The notes beneath the pieces were generated by a model. That model saw nothing but the letters and a program-made list of their open reading frames with translations. It had not been told where the DNA came from and searched no databases. The translations under genes were made by a program, and so were the position numbers. 36,174 nucleotides of DNA from assembly GCA_902524545.1 (NCBI GenBank), contig CABZDW010000013.1, positions 1-36,174 of the forward strand, written 5' to 3'. This document shows positions 18,349 to 27,882 of this stretch, piece after piece. The stretch is from an uncultured Pelagibacteraceae bacterium. Lineage in GTDB: Bacteria > Pseudomonadota > Alphaproteobacteria > Pelagibacterales > Pelagibacteraceae. Each line of letters opens with the position of its first letter. Positions within the stretch are counted from its first letter, which is position 1.

Positions 18349-18896
18349 TGATAAATAAATTTATTTTTTTTTTTTTATTATTTTCGATTTTTGAGGCTTC
18401 AGCAAATGTTAAAGAAAAAATTATTCAAAACTTAGAAAATATTAATAACTTGACATTTAACTTCGAACAAAACATTAATGGCAAAACAGAAAACGGTCGT
18501 TGCGCTCTTTCATATCCAAAAAAAATATTCTGTGAATATAATTTAAAAAATAATAAAATTTTAGTTTCCGATGGTAAATCAATAGTCATTAAAACTAATA
18601 GTAGTTATTACCTATACCCACTTGCACGAACGCCATTAAATCTAATATTAAACAAAAAATTTTTAATTAACAAAATTGAAAATTTGAATGAAAGAATTTT
18701 AGATAATAAATTTATAAATTTTAAATTTTTTGAAGAGGATTTTGAGATAAATATTTTCTTTAATTATAACACACTTGGTTTGATAGGTTGGCAAACTAAA
18801 GATATTTATCAAAATCTAAGTATCACTTTCTTAGACTCAGTTAAAAAAAATCAGAAATTGAATAATAATTTATTTATTTTACCCCAACAAAATTAG
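18348..18896 (+). CDS. lolA: Outer-membrane lipoprotein carrier protein LolA-like
   Basis: A 182-residue periplasmic protein. Residues 1-19 form a signal peptide (a phenylalanine-rich core, cleavage probably after ASA). The rest is a LolA-like barrel sequence with NLTFNFEQNINGKTENG and GRCALSYPKKIFCEY. It would ferry lipoproteins from LolCDE to the outer membrane. The ftsK-lolA order is common in alphaproteobacteria, and the overlap with ftsK is 1 bp. The hydrophobic core is encoded by a T13 run, kept in frame. Confidence 0.85.
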   Translation: MINKFIFFFLLFSIFEASANVKEKIIQNLENINNLTFNFEQNINGKTENGRCALSYPKKIFCEYNLKNNKILVSDGKSIVIKTNSSYYLYPLARTPLNLILNKKFLINKIENLNERILDNKFINFKFFEEDFEINIFFNYNTLGLIGWQTKDIYQNLSITFLDSVKKNQKLNNNLFILPQQN

Positions 18897-19396
18897 ATTG
18901 AAACAGACTCCGTTTTATAAATTCTCATACCCCTTGAAATATAATTATTTAATGCATTTTTATGATCTAAAGAGCAAGTGTGTACCCATACTCTATTAGT
19001 GTTATCTAAAAATGAATTTTTTATAGCTGATGTCAAAAGGAAAGAGCCTAATTTTTTATTTTGATATTCTTTCAACAAACCTAGATAAGCAATTTCTGTC
19101 TCTTTTTTTTCCTCATGAATAATAAGTTCAAAATATCCAGCAAGGTCGTTAGCTTTTTTTAGAATGTAGGTTTTTACCTTTTGATTAGAAATATATTCAA
19201 TCCACTGCTTATCCGTCCAAACTAGTCGATCAGTCCATCGATGTTCTTTACCAATGCTTTGATAAAAAAACTTATTTATTTGGAAATCTGCTGGATCACT
19301 AAGATCAATAAAACAATCATCTGGAGAAAATTTTGGTTTATTTAAGTCTTTTAGTGAGTTGATTTCTAAGTAGTTTCTTTTAACTTTTATGCTCAC
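18893..19396 (-). CDS. GNAT family N-acetyltransferase
   Basis: A 167-residue GNAT protein. The acetyl-CoA-binding region is IAYLGLLKEYQNKKLGSFLL (about 99-118), with the Q/RxxGxG/A loop as QNKKLGS, and the C-terminal part has HKNALNNYISRGM. The first 60 residues are less typical. The substrate is unknown. It is the last gene of the his operon and overlaps the HIT gene by 4 bp (ATGA). It is convergent with lolA, also with a 4-bp overlap. Confidence 0.8.
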   Translation of the reverse strand: MSIKVKRNYLEINSLKDLNKPKFSPDDCFIDLSDPADFQINKFFYQSIGKEHRWTDRLVWTDKQWIEYISNQKVKTYILKKANDLAGYFELIIHEEKKETEIAYLGLLKEYQNKKLGSFLLTSAIKNSFLDNTNRVWVHTCSLDHKNALNNYISRGMRIYKTESVSI

Positions 19397-19758
19397 TCGA
19401 CCATCTTTCCAACTTTTTCACCTCCGAACAAATGAAAATGTAAATGGGGTACTTCTTGGCCCCCGTGTTCAGAAATATTTGCTAAAGCTCGATAACCTTT
19501 GCCGGTATCTACTGAAATACCAAGCTTTTTAGCAACTAAATTAATTCCCTTTAATAAACCTACCATTTCTTCAGAGGAGGCTTTTTGACTAAAATCGTCT
19601 AAATCGATATATTTTCCTTTGGGTATTACCAATGCATGAACTTTTTTTTGTGGATTAATATCATGAAATGACAAAACGTAATTATCTTCATAAATCTTTT
19701 TACAAGGAATTTCTCCTCTTAGGATTTTAGCAAAAATGTTATTATCATCGTAACTCAT
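19393..19758 (-). CDS. HIT family nucleotide-binding protein (HinT-like)
   Basis: A 121-residue HIT protein with the histidine triad HLHFHLFGG at about 105-113 and the N-terminal FAKILRGEIPCKKIYED typical of HinT. Such proteins hydrolyse adenosine phosphoramidates or aminoacyl-AMP. It overlaps hisE by 4 bp, so it is translationally coupled to the his operon. This placement just after hisE is familiar in alphaproteobacteria. Confidence 0.93.
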   Translation of the reverse strand: MSYDDNNIFAKILRGEIPCKKIYEDNYVLSFHDINPQKKVHALVIPKGKYIDLDDFSQKASSEEMVGLLKGINLVAKKLGISVDTGKGYRALANISEHGGQEVPHLHFHLFGGEKVGKMVE

Positions 19759-20027
19759 TTTTTTCTTTTATTTAATTCTTCCATAACATCTTCAATTTTT
19801 ACATCATTTGCCTCAAGATACATTATCAAATGATAAAAAACATCAGCTGCCTCATGAATTTTATTTGAATTTTTTTCTACTGCCTCAATAAGTTCATTAA
19901 TTTCCTCTAGAACCTTTTCTTTGCTCAAAGATTTATCACTAAGTAATTTATTAGTATAAGAACCATCTACTGGAGTTTTTTTCCTCTCTCTTGCAAGATT
20001 AAATAAGCTTTCTAAAGTATTGAGCAT
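19755..20027 (-). CDS. hisE: Phosphoribosyl-ATP diphosphatase
   Basis: A 90-residue stand-alone HisE, which hydrolyses phosphoribosyl-ATP to phosphoribosyl-AMP in histidine synthesis. The MazG-like helices show KVLEEINELIEAV and EAADVFYHLIMYLE, with the metal-binding E and D residues. It is not fused to HisI, unlike in enterics; hisI is not in this window. It lies 1 bp after hisF. Confidence 0.94.
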   Translation of the reverse strand: MLNTLESLFNLARERKKTPVDGSYTNKLLSDKSLSKEKVLEEINELIEAVEKNSNKIHEAADVFYHLIMYLEANDVKIEDVMEELNKRKK

Positions 20028-20028
20028 A

Positions 20029-20784
20029 TTAAATTCTAACAGGTATTCCTTTTGAGTCCAAATAATCCTTAGCTTCTTTTACCGAGTATTTTCCATAGTG
20101 AAATATAGAAGCTGCCAAAACTGCATTAGCTTGTCCTAATTTAATTCCATCCACCATATGATCTAAATTACCCACACCGCCAGATGCAATAACAGGAATA
20201 TTTACTTTAGATGAAATTTTTGACATTAGATTAATATCATAACCTACTTGTGTTCCATCTCTGTCCATAGAAGTTACTAATAGTTCCCCTGCACCATTTT
20301 TTTCCATTTTTTTTGCATACTCCAATGCATCAATACCGCTATTATTTCTTCCACCATGAGTAAACACTTCCCACTTATCTCCATTTTTTTTCGCATCGAT
20401 TGCAACTACAATACATTGAGACCCAAATTTTTTTGAACTATCCACAACAACTTTTGAATCTTCAACTGCCGCAGTGTTTATGGAAACTTTATCAGCCCCA
20501 CAGTTAAGTAATTTATTTATATCCTCGACACTTCTAATACCACCTCCTACAGTTAACGGCACAAAACATTTTTTTGAAGTTTTCTCCACAACATCATAAA
20601 TGGTATCTCTATTTTCATTTGAAGCAGTAATATCTAAAAAACAAATTTCATCTGCTCCACCATCACTATAAATTTTGGCTTGTTCCACGGGGTCTCCTGC
20701 ATCTTTTAGATCAACAAAATTTATACCTTTAACAACACGACCATTTTTTACATCTAAACAAGGTATTATTCTATTTTTAAGCAT
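20029..20784 (-). CDS. hisF: Imidazole glycerol phosphate synthase cyclase subunit
   Basis: A (beta/alpha)8 barrel of 251 residues that joins PRFAR and ammonia from HisH into IGP and AICAR. The catalytic aspartates are D11 (IPCLDVKNG) and D130 (VVAIDAK), and the phosphate-binding [11 protein letters not shown] and ASGGVGN loops are intact. The AICAR made here feeds PurH, also encoded in this window. It overlaps hisA by 8 bp. Confidence 0.97.
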   Translation of the reverse strand: MLKNRIIPCLDVKNGRVVKGINFVDLKDAGDPVEQAKIYSDGGADEICFLDITASNENRDTIYDVVEKTSKKCFVPLTVGGGIRSVEDINKLLNCGADKVSINTAAVEDSKVVVDSSKKFGSQCIVVAIDAKKNGDKWEVFTHGGRNNSGIDALEYAKKMEKNGAGELLVTSMDRDGTQVGYDINLMSKISSKVNIPVIASGGVGNLDHMVDGIKLGQANAVLAASIFHYGKYSVKEAKDYLDSKGIPVRI

Positions 20785-21493
20785 CTTCTTTTACCAATTC
20801 TTCTAATTGTATATCACCATCATATATAGCTTTACCGACAATTATACCCTCTACATTTTTTAAATTCTTCGATTTTTTGATGTCATCCATCGATGAAACT
20901 CCACCAGATATAATCACTGGACAGTTCGACATTTCTGCGATTTTGATGGTTTCTTCAAAATTTGGGCTTTGTTTCATGCCATCCCTATCAATATCAGTAT
21001 AAATCAATCTACTTACACCATAGTCGTTTACTTCTTTTAAATACTCTAAAGTCAATTTATTAGAGTTTTCTTTCCATCCAGATACTGACAAATATCCATC
21101 TTTTGCATCTAAACTTAGAGCAATCTTATCCGGAAATTTTTTACATGACTCTTTTAAAAAATCTTTATCTTTAATAGCGGCACTTCCTAAAATAATTTTT
21201 TCAACACCAATGTCAGCATACTTCTTAATACTATCAAGATTTCTAATACCGCCACCTACCTCGACCTTTAAGTTAAATTTACCAACTATATCCTGAATAA
21301 TATCTAGATTTACTGTTTCACCAATTAAAGCACCGTTCAGATCAACAATGTGCAGATTTCTAAAACCATGATTTTTATATTTCCTCGCTTGTTCAACTGG
21401 AGACATTTCATACTCAGTCTTTTTTTTGAAATCTCCTTTAACTAATCTTACGCACTTTTTATCTTTAATATCTATAGCTGGAAATATTTTCAT
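20777..21493 (-). CDS. hisA: ProFAR isomerase
   Basis: A 238-residue barrel enzyme homologous to HisF, with D8 (FPAIDIKD) and D129 (LSLDAKDG) as the conserved acidic pair and phosphate loops [12 protein letters not shown] and [11 protein letters not shown]. It isomerises ProFAR to PRFAR. It starts inside the upstream methyltransferase stop with an ATGA overlap. Confidence 0.97.
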   Translation of the reverse strand: MKIFPAIDIKDKKCVRLVKGDFKKKTEYEMSPVEQARKYKNHGFRNLHIVDLNGALIGETVNLDIIQDIVGKFNLKVEVGGGIRNLDSIKKYADIGVEKIILGSAAIKDKDFLKESCKKFPDKIALSLDAKDGYLSVSGWKENSNKLTLEYLKEVNDYGVSRLIYTDIDRDGMKQSPNFEETIKIAEMSNCPVIISGGVSSMDDIKKSKNLKNVEGIIVGKAIYDGDIQLEELVKEDA

Positions 21494-22119
21494 TTTTTTT
21501 TACATATAAATATATCGTGTTCAATTTCCCATAAAAAATCATTTTCCTTACACCAGTCTACCAAAAAGTCTTTGCTTGGATAATTTTGAAAACTTCCATT
21601 AAAAAGTCTTATATCGTCTATTAGAATATTTACTTTTTTGAAACTTTTTAAAAATTTCTTAATCAATTCCATCTCTCTAAGTATAGGGGTGGCATCAATC
21701 TCATTACCAAAAGTTTTGGTATTTTTTAAATGGTCTTGGCATAGGTGTGCATCTAAATAAATACAAATATTTTCAAAATCTAAATTTTCTAAGATGACTT
21801 TTTCTAAAAGGTCCTCACTTCTACCTAAAATTATTTCAACGTTACCAAAATTACTCAAAATTTTTTTTGAGGAGTCGTACAGATCTTTTTGAGCTTCAAT
21901 AGATACTGTTTTTTTTGATATTTTTGACAATACTTTCGTTGTATTTCCATAGTAAGTTCCAGTCTCGATCCATAAGCTATTATTCAAATTATTTTTAATT
22001 AAAACTTGATGCTTGATAACATCTGGCGAGGGAGTCGAAAAATTTCTATTTTTCCAATTTTTAAGAGATTTTATATTCAAAATTGTCCAGAGAAAATATT
22101 TTATAGTTCTTAATTTCAT
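21490..22119 (-). CDS. SAM-dependent methyltransferase-like protein inside the his operon
   Basis: A 209-residue protein with a methyltransferase-type core: WIETGTYYGNTTKVLSKI (motif I-like), KTVSIEAQKDLYDSSKKIL with an acidic strand-2 residue, an ICIYLDAHLCQD strand, and VNILIDDIRLF. I cannot name the substrate. I chose the ATG at 22119; a TTG two codons upstream is possible. It sits between hisH and hisA, with 7 bp on one side and an ATGA overlap on the other, so it is fully part of the operon. It has no known role in histidine synthesis. Confidence 0.75.
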   Translation of the reverse strand: MKLRTIKYFLWTILNIKSLKNWKNRNFSTPSPDVIKHQVLIKNNLNNSLWIETGTYYGNTTKVLSKISKKTVSIEAQKDLYDSSKKILSNFGNVEIILGRSEDLLEKVILENLDFENICIYLDAHLCQDHLKNTKTFGNEIDATPILREMELIKKFLKSFKKVNILIDDIRLFNGSFQNYPSKDFLVDWCKENDFLWEIEHDIFICKKK

Positions 22120-22126
22120 AGCCAAT

Positions 22127-22753
22127 TCAAATATTAATAAAATTTTTGATTATTTTTAAACCGGTCTTGTCACTCTTTTCAGGGTGAAATTGGGTTCCAA
22201 AAATATTTTCTGTTTCAACTGAGCAAACAATATTAGATGAATAATCTGTTGTCGATGATATAACTTTTTTGTCATTTGGTACAAATTCATAACTATGAAC
22301 AAAATACATATGAGAATTATTTTCTACATCTTTAAAAATTTTACTATTCTTCACAATATTGATTTGATTCCAACCAATATGAGGCAGCTTAAATTTTCCG
22401 TTTTGATTATCTATTTTTAAAACTTTGCCTGGAATCCATCCTAACCCTCTAGTTTCAGTTTCTTCGTAACCAACATCAGCAAACATCTGTAAACCAACAC
22501 AAATTCCAAGAAGAGGTTTTTTGTTATTTATTGTAAATTCATTTAAAGTATCTGTGAGACCATTAATTTTATTTAAAGCATCTACACAGCTTTTAAATGA
22601 GCCCTGGCCTGGTAAAACTACTTTGTCACTTGATTTTATCTTATTTAAATCAGAGGTAACCTCGATATTTACTTTATCATTTGCAACCTCCTTAAAAGAA
22701 TTTATCACCGAGCTTATATTGCCCGATTTATAATCAACTATTGTGACATTCAT
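22127..22753 (-). CDS. hisH: Imidazole glycerol phosphate synthase glutaminase subunit
   Basis: Class I glutamine amidotransferase of 208 residues that supplies ammonia to HisF. The triad is clear: C85 in GICVGLQM, H190 and E192 in QFHPEKS. PGQGSF forms the oxyanion region. It begins 5 bp after hisB. Confidence 0.97.
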   Translation of the reverse strand: MNVTIVDYKSGNISSVINSFKEVANDKVNIEVTSDLNKIKSSDKVVLPGQGSFKSCVDALNKINGLTDTLNEFTINNKKPLLGICVGLQMFADVGYEETETRGLGWIPGKVLKIDNQNGKFKLPHIGWNQINIVKNSKIFKDVENNSHMYFVHSYEFVPNDKKVISSTTDYSSNIVCSVETENIFGTQFHPEKSDKTGLKIIKNFINI

Positions 22754-22758
22754 TAAAC

Positions 22759-23349
22759 TTATAAAGAACCCTTTGTAGAAGGAATCGTTTTTTTATTCCT
22801 CGGATCTAATTCCAATGCAGTTCTTAAAGACCTTGCTAACCCCTTATAGCAAGACTCAATAATGTGATGACTATTGTCACCATAAATATTTTCGACGTGT
22901 AAAGTAATTCCAGCGGCTTGTGAAAAAGCTTGAAACCATTCTTTAAAAAGTTCTGTATCCATCTCACCAAGTTTTTCGACCTTTAAATCAACTTTCCAAA
23001 TTAAATAAGGACGATTTGAAATATCAATAGCCACACGTGATAAAGTTTCGTCCATTGGAATCATCGCGTGAGCATATCTTTTAATTCCAACAGATTTTCT
23101 CAAAGCTTTTTTCAAAGCTTCACCAATAGCAATTCCTGTATCTTCAGTTGTGTGGTGTAGATCTATATGAGTATCTCCTTTAGCTTTAATATTCATATCT
23201 ATTGAGGAATGCTTAGATAGTTGTTCAAGCATGTGATTTAAAAAACCAATTCCTGTGTCAATTTTGTATTTGCCTTGGCCGTCAATATTTAAATCAACAC
23301 TGATACTTGTTTCTTTTGTTTTTCTGCTTATTTTACCTTTACGCTTCAT
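22759..23349 (-). CDS. hisB: Imidazoleglycerol-phosphate dehydratase
   Basis: A 196-residue monofunctional IGPD, which dehydrates IGP to imidazole acetol phosphate. Both metal-binding repeats are present: [19 protein letters not shown] and [18 protein letters not shown]. There is no histidinol phosphatase fusion. It is the first gene of the minus-strand his operon, 91 bp from the divergent hslV. Confidence 0.97.
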   Translation of the reverse strand: MKRKGKISRKTKETSISVDLNIDGQGKYKIDTGIGFLNHMLEQLSKHSSIDMNIKAKGDTHIDLHHTTEDTGIAIGEALKKALRKSVGIKRYAHAMIPMDETLSRVAIDISNRPYLIWKVDLKVEKLGEMDTELFKEWFQAFSQAAGITLHVENIYGDNSHHIIESCYKGLARSLRTALELDPRNKKTIPSTKGSL

Positions 23350-23388
23350 AATTAAAAACAGGTATACATATATTATTCAATTATGGCA

Positions 23389-23418
23389 ATAATACTAAAC
23401 CTGGGCTTGAACTATCAA
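23389..23418 (-). promoter_or_regulatory. Candidate promoter of the his operon
   Basis: On the minus strand TTGATA (23413-23418) and TATTAT (23389-23394) are 18 bp apart, which would start transcription about 30 bp before hisB. No his leader peptide or run of His codons is visible, so leader attenuation is unlikely. Confidence 0.35.
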
Positions 23419-23434
23419 ATTTAGTATCCATTTA
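23406..23434 (+). promoter_or_regulatory. Candidate heat-shock (sigma-32-like) promoter of hslVU
   Basis: CTTGAAC at 23406-23412 is followed after 15 bp by CCATTTA (23428-23434). This resembles the sigma-32 -35 CTTGAA and part of the -10 CCCCATnT. The ATG of hslV is only 6 bp further on and there is no Shine-Dalgarno, so the message would be nearly leaderless. Confidence 0.4.
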
Positions 23435-23440
23435 TAAGCT

Positions 23441-23956
23441 ATGACAACAATAGTGTTAGTAAGAAAAAACAACGAAGTAGTAGTCGCTGGCGACGGACAA
23501 GTAAGCATGGGAAATACTGTCGTGAAAAGCACTGCCTCAAAAGTCAGAAAAATTGAGAAGAGAGATGTAGTAGCAGGTTTCGCCGGATCAACAGCTGATG
23601 CTTTAACATTATTTGAAAGATTAGAGGGAAAATTAGAAAAACATGCAGGTAACTTATCTAGAGCTGCTGTGGAGTTAGCTAAAGATTGGAGAACGGATAA
23701 ATATTTAAGAAGGTTAGAAGCACTAATGGCTGTAGGCGACAAAAATAATAGTTATATAATTTCAGGTACTGGTGATGTTCTAGAGCCTGAGGGAGATGTC
23801 ATTGGCATTGGCTCTGGTGGCAATTATGCTTTGGCTGCTGGTAAAGTTTTAATGGAAAATAACATATCAGCAGAAGAAGTTGCAAAAAAAGCTATAAAAG
23901 TTGCAGCTGACATTTGTGTTTTTACAAATGAAAATGTCAAGGTTGAAAAAATATAA
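23441..23956 (+). CDS. hslV: ATP-dependent protease subunit HslV
   Basis: Proteasome-like peptidase, 171 residues, forming a double hexamer with HslU. The mature N-terminal nucleophile is Thr2 in MTTIVLVRK, exposed after Met removal, and AGDGQVSMG and [11 protein letters not shown] are intact. This fixes the ATG at 23441. It overlaps the hslU ATG by 1 bp. Confidence 0.97.
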   Translation: MTTIVLVRKNNEVVVAGDGQVSMGNTVVKSTASKVRKIEKRDVVAGFAGSTADALTLFERLEGKLEKHAGNLSRAAVELAKDWRTDKYLRRLEALMAVGDKNNSYIISGTGDVLEPEGDVIGIGSGGNYALAAGKVLMENNISAEEVAKKAIKVAADICVFTNENVKVEKI

Positions 23957-25329
23957 TGGATAAATCAAACGTAACTAAGTTACATCCTAAAGAAGATCAA
24001 CAAAAAGAAGAAGCTTCATTAGTGAGCTCTTTGTCGCCCAGAGAAATTGTATCTGAATTAGACAGATTTGTAGTTGGTCAAAATAAAGCTAAAAGAGCTG
24101 TTGCAGTTGCTTTAAGAAATCGATGGAGAAGGCAAGCTTTAAAAGGTGAAATGAGAAATGAAGTTTTACCAAAAAATATTTTAATGATCGGTCCAACTGG
24201 AGTTGGAAAAACTGAAATTTCAAGGAGACTTTCAAAATTAGCTGAGGCTCCATTTGTAAAAGTCGAAGCAACTCGATTTACCGAAGTTGGTTATGTTGGA
24301 AGAGACGTTGAACAAATTGTTAGGGATTTGATAGAAATAGCAATTTCAATGGAAAAGGTTAAAAAAAGAAAAGAGGTATATGCAAAAGCTCAAAAGTTAG
24401 CTGAGGATAAAGTGCTTGATGCATTAGTTGGCAAAAAAGCAAGCACAGCTACAAGGGAAAGTTTTAGGAAAAGACTTAGAGATGGAGATCTTGATAATAA
24501 TGAAATCGAAATAGCTGTGAGTGACACGGGAAATAGTAGCACATCTTTTGAAATTCCTGGAATGCCTGGTGCGAACGTAGGAATGATAAACATCGGAGAG
24601 ATGCTTGGAAAATCTATGGGGAAACAGGAAAAAAAGAAAAAAATGACAGTAAAAGAGTCTCATGAAATTTTAATAAATGATGAGTCTGATAAATTAATTG
24701 AACAAGATAAGATAATAAAAGCAGCAAAAATTTCTACAGAGAATAATGGAATAGTTTTTTTAGATGAGATTGATAAGATTTCAGGAAGAACAGATAGAGT
24801 TGGTGGTGACGTTTCAAGAGAAGGTGTCCAAAGAGATCTATTACCTTTAATTGAGGGTACAACAGTAAATACAAAATATGGACCTATTAAAACTGACCAT
24901 ATTCTATTTATTGCATCAGGTGCATTTCAGTTAGCAAAACCCTCTGACTTGCTTCCAGAATTACAAGGAAGACTTCCAATCAGGGTTGAGCTTGAAGCTT
25001 TATCTAGTGACGATTTTAAAAAAATCCTGCAAGAGCCTGACTTTAGCTTAATTAAGCAATATGTGGCGTTGTTAAAAACTGAAAATGTTGAACTTGAGTT
25101 CACTGAAGATGGGATTCAGGCTATTGCAAATATCGCATCTGAGGTAAATGCCTCAGTCGAAAATATAGGTGCAAGAAGATTACACACAATAATAGAAAAG
25201 ATTCTTGATGAAATTAGTTTCACAGCAACCGATAGATCTGGCGAAAAAATCTCGATAGATAAACAATATATAAATAAGAATCTTGATAATCTTGTTAAAG
25301 ATACAGATTTATCAAAGTTTATTTTATAA
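23956..25329 (+). CDS. hslU: ATPase subunit HslU
   Basis: AAA+ unfoldase of the HslUV protease, 457 residues. The start has [16 protein letters not shown]. Walker A GPTGVGKT is at 79-86, the pore motif [11 protein letters not shown] follows, then the inserted I-domain (about 130-255), Walker [10 protein letters not shown], and [18 protein letters not shown] with the arginine finger region. It overlaps the convergent smr gene by 6 bp. Confidence 0.97.
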   Translation: MDKSNVTKLHPKEDQQKEEASLVSSLSPREIVSELDRFVVGQNKAKRAVAVALRNRWRRQALKGEMRNEVLPKNILMIGPTGVGKTEISRRLSKLAEAPFVKVEATRFTEVGYVGRDVEQIVRDLIEIAISMEKVKKRKEVYAKAQKLAEDKVLDALVGKKASTATRESFRKRLRDGDLDNNEIEIAVSDTGNSSTSFEIPGMPGANVGMINIGEMLGKSMGKQEKKKKMTVKESHEILINDESDKLIEQDKIIKAAKISTENNGIVFLDEIDKISGRTDRVGGDVSREGVQRDLLPLIEGTTVNTKYGPIKTDHILFIASGAFQLAKPSDLLPELQGRLPIRVELEALSSDDFKKILQEPDFSLIKQYVALLKTENVELEFTEDGIQAIANIASEVNASVENIGARRLHTIIEKILDEISFTATDRSGEKISIDKQYINKNLDNLVKDTDLSKFIL

Positions 25330-25737
25330 TTTTTTTTTTAAAAAAACATAAAAAGCCCCACTGCCTCCATCCGCAATTTCAGCATCAGTAATACTTTTTA
25401 TTATCCTCATTAAGCTAGGATTATTTTTGATAAATTCAGGAATAGAATTTTTTAGAATACCAAATTTCTTTGAAATATATGGATCTTTATCATTTTGGGA
25501 ATGCAGTCCTTTACCAGTGACTATTATAACTTTGAAAACTTTTTGATCAAAACAATCAATTAAGAAACTTTCAACCTTCTTATTTGCATCCTCTAGCGTA
25601 AAACCATGAAGATCGAGTGATTTAATTATATTTGGCTTATTTTCTTTTTTTTCTAAGTCTTTATTGGGTAGTTTTTCGTTTTTTTCTAAAAAGTTTTTCC
25701 AATCTCTTTTGTCTTTATCTGAAATATTGCTATTCAA
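25324..25737 (-). CDS. Smr/MutS2-C domain protein
   Basis: A 137-residue Smr-domain protein. [12 protein letters not shown] (about 39-50) and VTGKGLHSQ (about 76-84) are the two signature elements of this nuclease-like domain. No MutS part is attached. The start appears to be TTG at 25737, directly following the TAA of the upstream gene, with no other Met before the domain. Reinitiation after the Tim44-domain gene is likely. Confidence 0.85.
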   Translation of the reverse strand: MNSNISDKDKRDWKNFLEKNEKLPNKDLEKKENKPNIIKSLDLHGFTLEDANKKVESFLIDCFDQKVFKVIIVTGKGLHSQNDKDPYISKKFGILKNSIPEFIKNNPSLMRIIKSITDAEIADGGSGAFYVFLKKKL

Positions 25738-26334
25738 TTACGTGAGAGTATCAACTAACTGCCAATTTGGATTATTTATACTTGTATCTCTTGAAAATAC
25801 CCAGGTGTCATAAATCTTTTTAATTTTTTCTGGATTTCCAGATACTATTTTTTTATCTTTATCCCTAATGCAAGTTATTACCTCAGCTACAAATTCTACA
25901 GTTACTTGTAAAATTTTTCCTAAATACTTGTGTTCTTTAATGTTTGCCGAATTTACACCAATAAAAGTAATTTCAGCAAGATGACCCCTCTTGCTTCTCT
26001 CTTTAAGGGCAGTATTAAATTGGTCAAAAATTTTATTACTTAATAAAGGTTTGCTTGTGGTCAGTTTATTGTCGCTGTCACCAAAATCTGTGATGATGGT
26101 CTCATATGCTATTTGAGCGCCCTTTAAGAAATCTTTTTTCGCTTTGTCATCAAAATCAGTTTTTTTATCTATTTTCATTTCAGGATTTATGTTTTTTAGA
26201 ATTTTTTCAAACTGAGGAGAGGCTTTTCCCTCAAAACCTGTTCTTTTGCCAAGGATTCCTCTCAACCTTAAAAAGATAAAGCCTGCAATCATCGCCAACA
26301 AAATGATATCAATATATTCAAAACTATAATTCAT
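25738..26334 (-). CDS. Tim44-domain (TimA-like) membrane-anchored protein
   Basis: A 198-residue protein with one N-terminal membrane segment (about 7-22) followed by a basic/charged stretch and a Tim44-like domain (about 75-198), with FIGVNSANIKEH and the closing DTWVFSRDTSINNPNWQLVD typical of the family. Bacterial relatives in alphaproteobacteria (TimA) sit near secB, as here, and are thought to act at the inner membrane as adaptors. The order smr-tim44-fxsA-secB is conserved. Confidence 0.9.
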   Translation of the reverse strand: MNYSFEYIDIILLAMIAGFIFLRLRGILGKRTGFEGKASPQFEKILKNINPEMKIDKKTDFDDKAKKDFLKGAQIAYETIITDFGDSDNKLTTSKPLLSNKIFDQFNTALKERSKRGHLAEITFIGVNSANIKEHKYLGKILQVTVEFVAEVITCIRDKDKKIVSGNPEKIKKIYDTWVFSRDTSINNPNWQLVDTLT

Positions 26335-26391
26335 ACTTTAAACTTAATTACTATGTTGATTAATTTCAACTAACAATTACATTAAAGACAA

Positions 26392-26817
26392 ATGAACACA
26401 GTACTTTTAGCTGTTATTTTAATCCCTATTGTGGAGATTTACCTTTTTATAAAGATTGGATCTCAAATAGGTGCGTTTAGTACAATATTTCTAATATTTT
26501 TTACTGCAATTGTGGGAGTTTACTATGCCAGATACGAAGGGATTAATACTCTTAGATCTGGAATGATGCAAATAGTTAAAAATCAGATTCCAGCCCACGA
26601 ATTAATTTCTGGTGCTGCAATAGCATTTGCAGCTGTTCTGTTAATTTTGCCGGGATTTGCAACTGACTTAATTGGTTTCCTCTTAATTATCCCAATAACA
26701 CGTAAGTTAATATTGGGAAAATTTAACAAAAAATTTGAAAATAAAAAAACGAAAAAGAGTGATTTTATCGAAGGAGAATTTGAAGATATAGAGGATGACA
26801 ATGACAGAAAAATTTAA
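26392..26817 (+). CDS. fxsA: FxsA family membrane protein
   Basis: A 141-residue inner-membrane protein with membrane segments at roughly 3-20, 25-45 and 70-100, and a charged cytoplasmic tail. PIVEIYLFIKIGSQIG and LLILPGFATDLIGFLLIIP are family hallmarks. In E. coli FxsA affects phage T7 exclusion; its normal role is unclear. It overlaps secB by 23 bp and is divergent from the Tim44-domain gene. Confidence 0.93.
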   Translation: MNTVLLAVILIPIVEIYLFIKIGSQIGAFSTIFLIFFTAIVGVYYARYEGINTLRSGMMQIVKNQIPAHELISGAAIAFAAVLLILPGFATDLIGFLLIIPITRKLILGKFNKKFENKKTKKSDFIEGEFEDIEDDNDRKI

Positions 26818-27223
26818 AATTTTAGCAAAATACATAAAAGATATGTCTAGTGAAACACCGGATATTGAAACTTACATATCTACAGGAAATAACATGGGTA
26901 AATATCAATTAGATATTGATATCAAATCAATAGCCCTTAAAAATAAAATGATCGAGGTTAATATAACATTAAAATTTCAGCAGAAAGAGACTCAAGTAAA
27001 GAAATCTCATTTTGAGGTTATTTACGCAGCAGCAGTAAAAATTGATGAGTCCATTAAAGAGAAAAAAGATCTAGAAAAAATTATTCTATGTGATGTACCA
27101 AATTCAGTTTATCCAGATTTAGAAAAATCATTTTTAGATATGATGCATAATTCTGGATATCCTAATATCAAATTAGAAAAAAAGATTGATTTTACCAAAC
27201 TTTATTTAGAAAGATCTAATTAA
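26795..27223 (+). CDS. secB: Protein-export chaperone SecB
   Basis: Tetrameric export chaperone that hands unfolded precursors to SecA, 142 residues. SETPDIETY (near 18-26), SHFEVIYAAAVKI and VPNSVYPDLEKSF match the family. Two ATGs (26795 and 26801) are possible starts, both inside fxsA. It overlaps the convergent dnaQ by 4 bp. Confidence 0.94.
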   Translation: MTMTEKFKILAKYIKDMSSETPDIETYISTGNNMGKYQLDIDIKSIALKNKMIEVNITLKFQQKETQVKKSHFEVIYAAAVKIDESIKEKKDLEKIILCDVPNSVYPDLEKSFLDMMHNSGYPNIKLEKKIDFTKLYLERSN

Positions 27224-27882
27224 TAAAAGTTTTTTTTAAGAGAGGTCTTTAAATAAATTTGATGATTTTTAAGCTCATCAGAAGATGGTTTGATAACTTT
27301 TGTAGAATAGACAACTTTTTCAAAATTCAATTTTAAAACGTCTTCCTCTTTATTTTTAAAATTTAAGGTTGGTTCTTTTTGGTCTATCAGATTTATATAT
27401 ACCTTAGCTAGTAAATCGCAGTCGATAAGCGCAGTATGTTGGACTCTTTTTGAATTGTCTATTCTATATCTCTTACATAAGGCATCCAGACTATTTTGAG
27501 ATCCTGGAAATTTATTTCTTGCTAGTACTACCGTGTCTACTACTTCATTATCAATTTTGTTTTTTCCGATGATTTTAAGCTCGTTGTTTAAATGAGATAA
27601 ATCAAATTCTGCGTTATGAATTATTAATCTTTTATCTTTTATAAATTTTAGAAAATCATCAACTATTTCCCTAAATTTCTTTTTTTCTGATAAAAAACTA
27701 TCTGAGTATCCATGTACCTCTAATGCCTTCTCTGATACTTTTCTTTCTGGATTTAAATAACAGTGAAATCTATTTTTTGTTGGTATCAAATTGTCTAATT
27801 CAATACATCCAATTTCTACAATTCTATGTCCATCTTTGACTGAAATACCAGTTGTTTCTGTGTCTAGAACAATTTCTTTCAT
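27220..27882 (-). CDS. dnaQ: DNA polymerase III epsilon subunit (proofreading exonuclease)
   Basis: A 220-residue DEDDh 3'-5' exonuclease. ExoI is LDTETTG (D7, E9), ExoII is HNAEFDLSHLN, and ExoIIIε is HTALIDCDLLAKVY. A C-terminal tail of about 50 residues probably binds the alpha subunit. It overlaps coaE by 4 bp. Confidence 0.95.
   Translation of the reverse strand: MKEIVLDTETTGISVKDGHRIVEIGCIELDNLIPTKNRFHCYLNPERKVSEKALEVHGYSDSFLSEKKKFREIVDDFLKFIKDKRLIIHNAEFDLSHLNNELKIIGKNKIDNEVVDTVVLARNKFPGSQNSLDALCKRYRIDNSKRVQHTALIDCDLLAKVYINLIDQKEPTLNFKNKEEDVLKLNFEKVVYSTKVIKPSSDELKNHQIYLKTSLKKNFY

Noticed and set aside
18357..18380. T13 run in lolA as another frameshift
   Set aside because: The frame is intact; the run encodes the phenylalanine-rich signal peptide and the rest of the protein follows normally.
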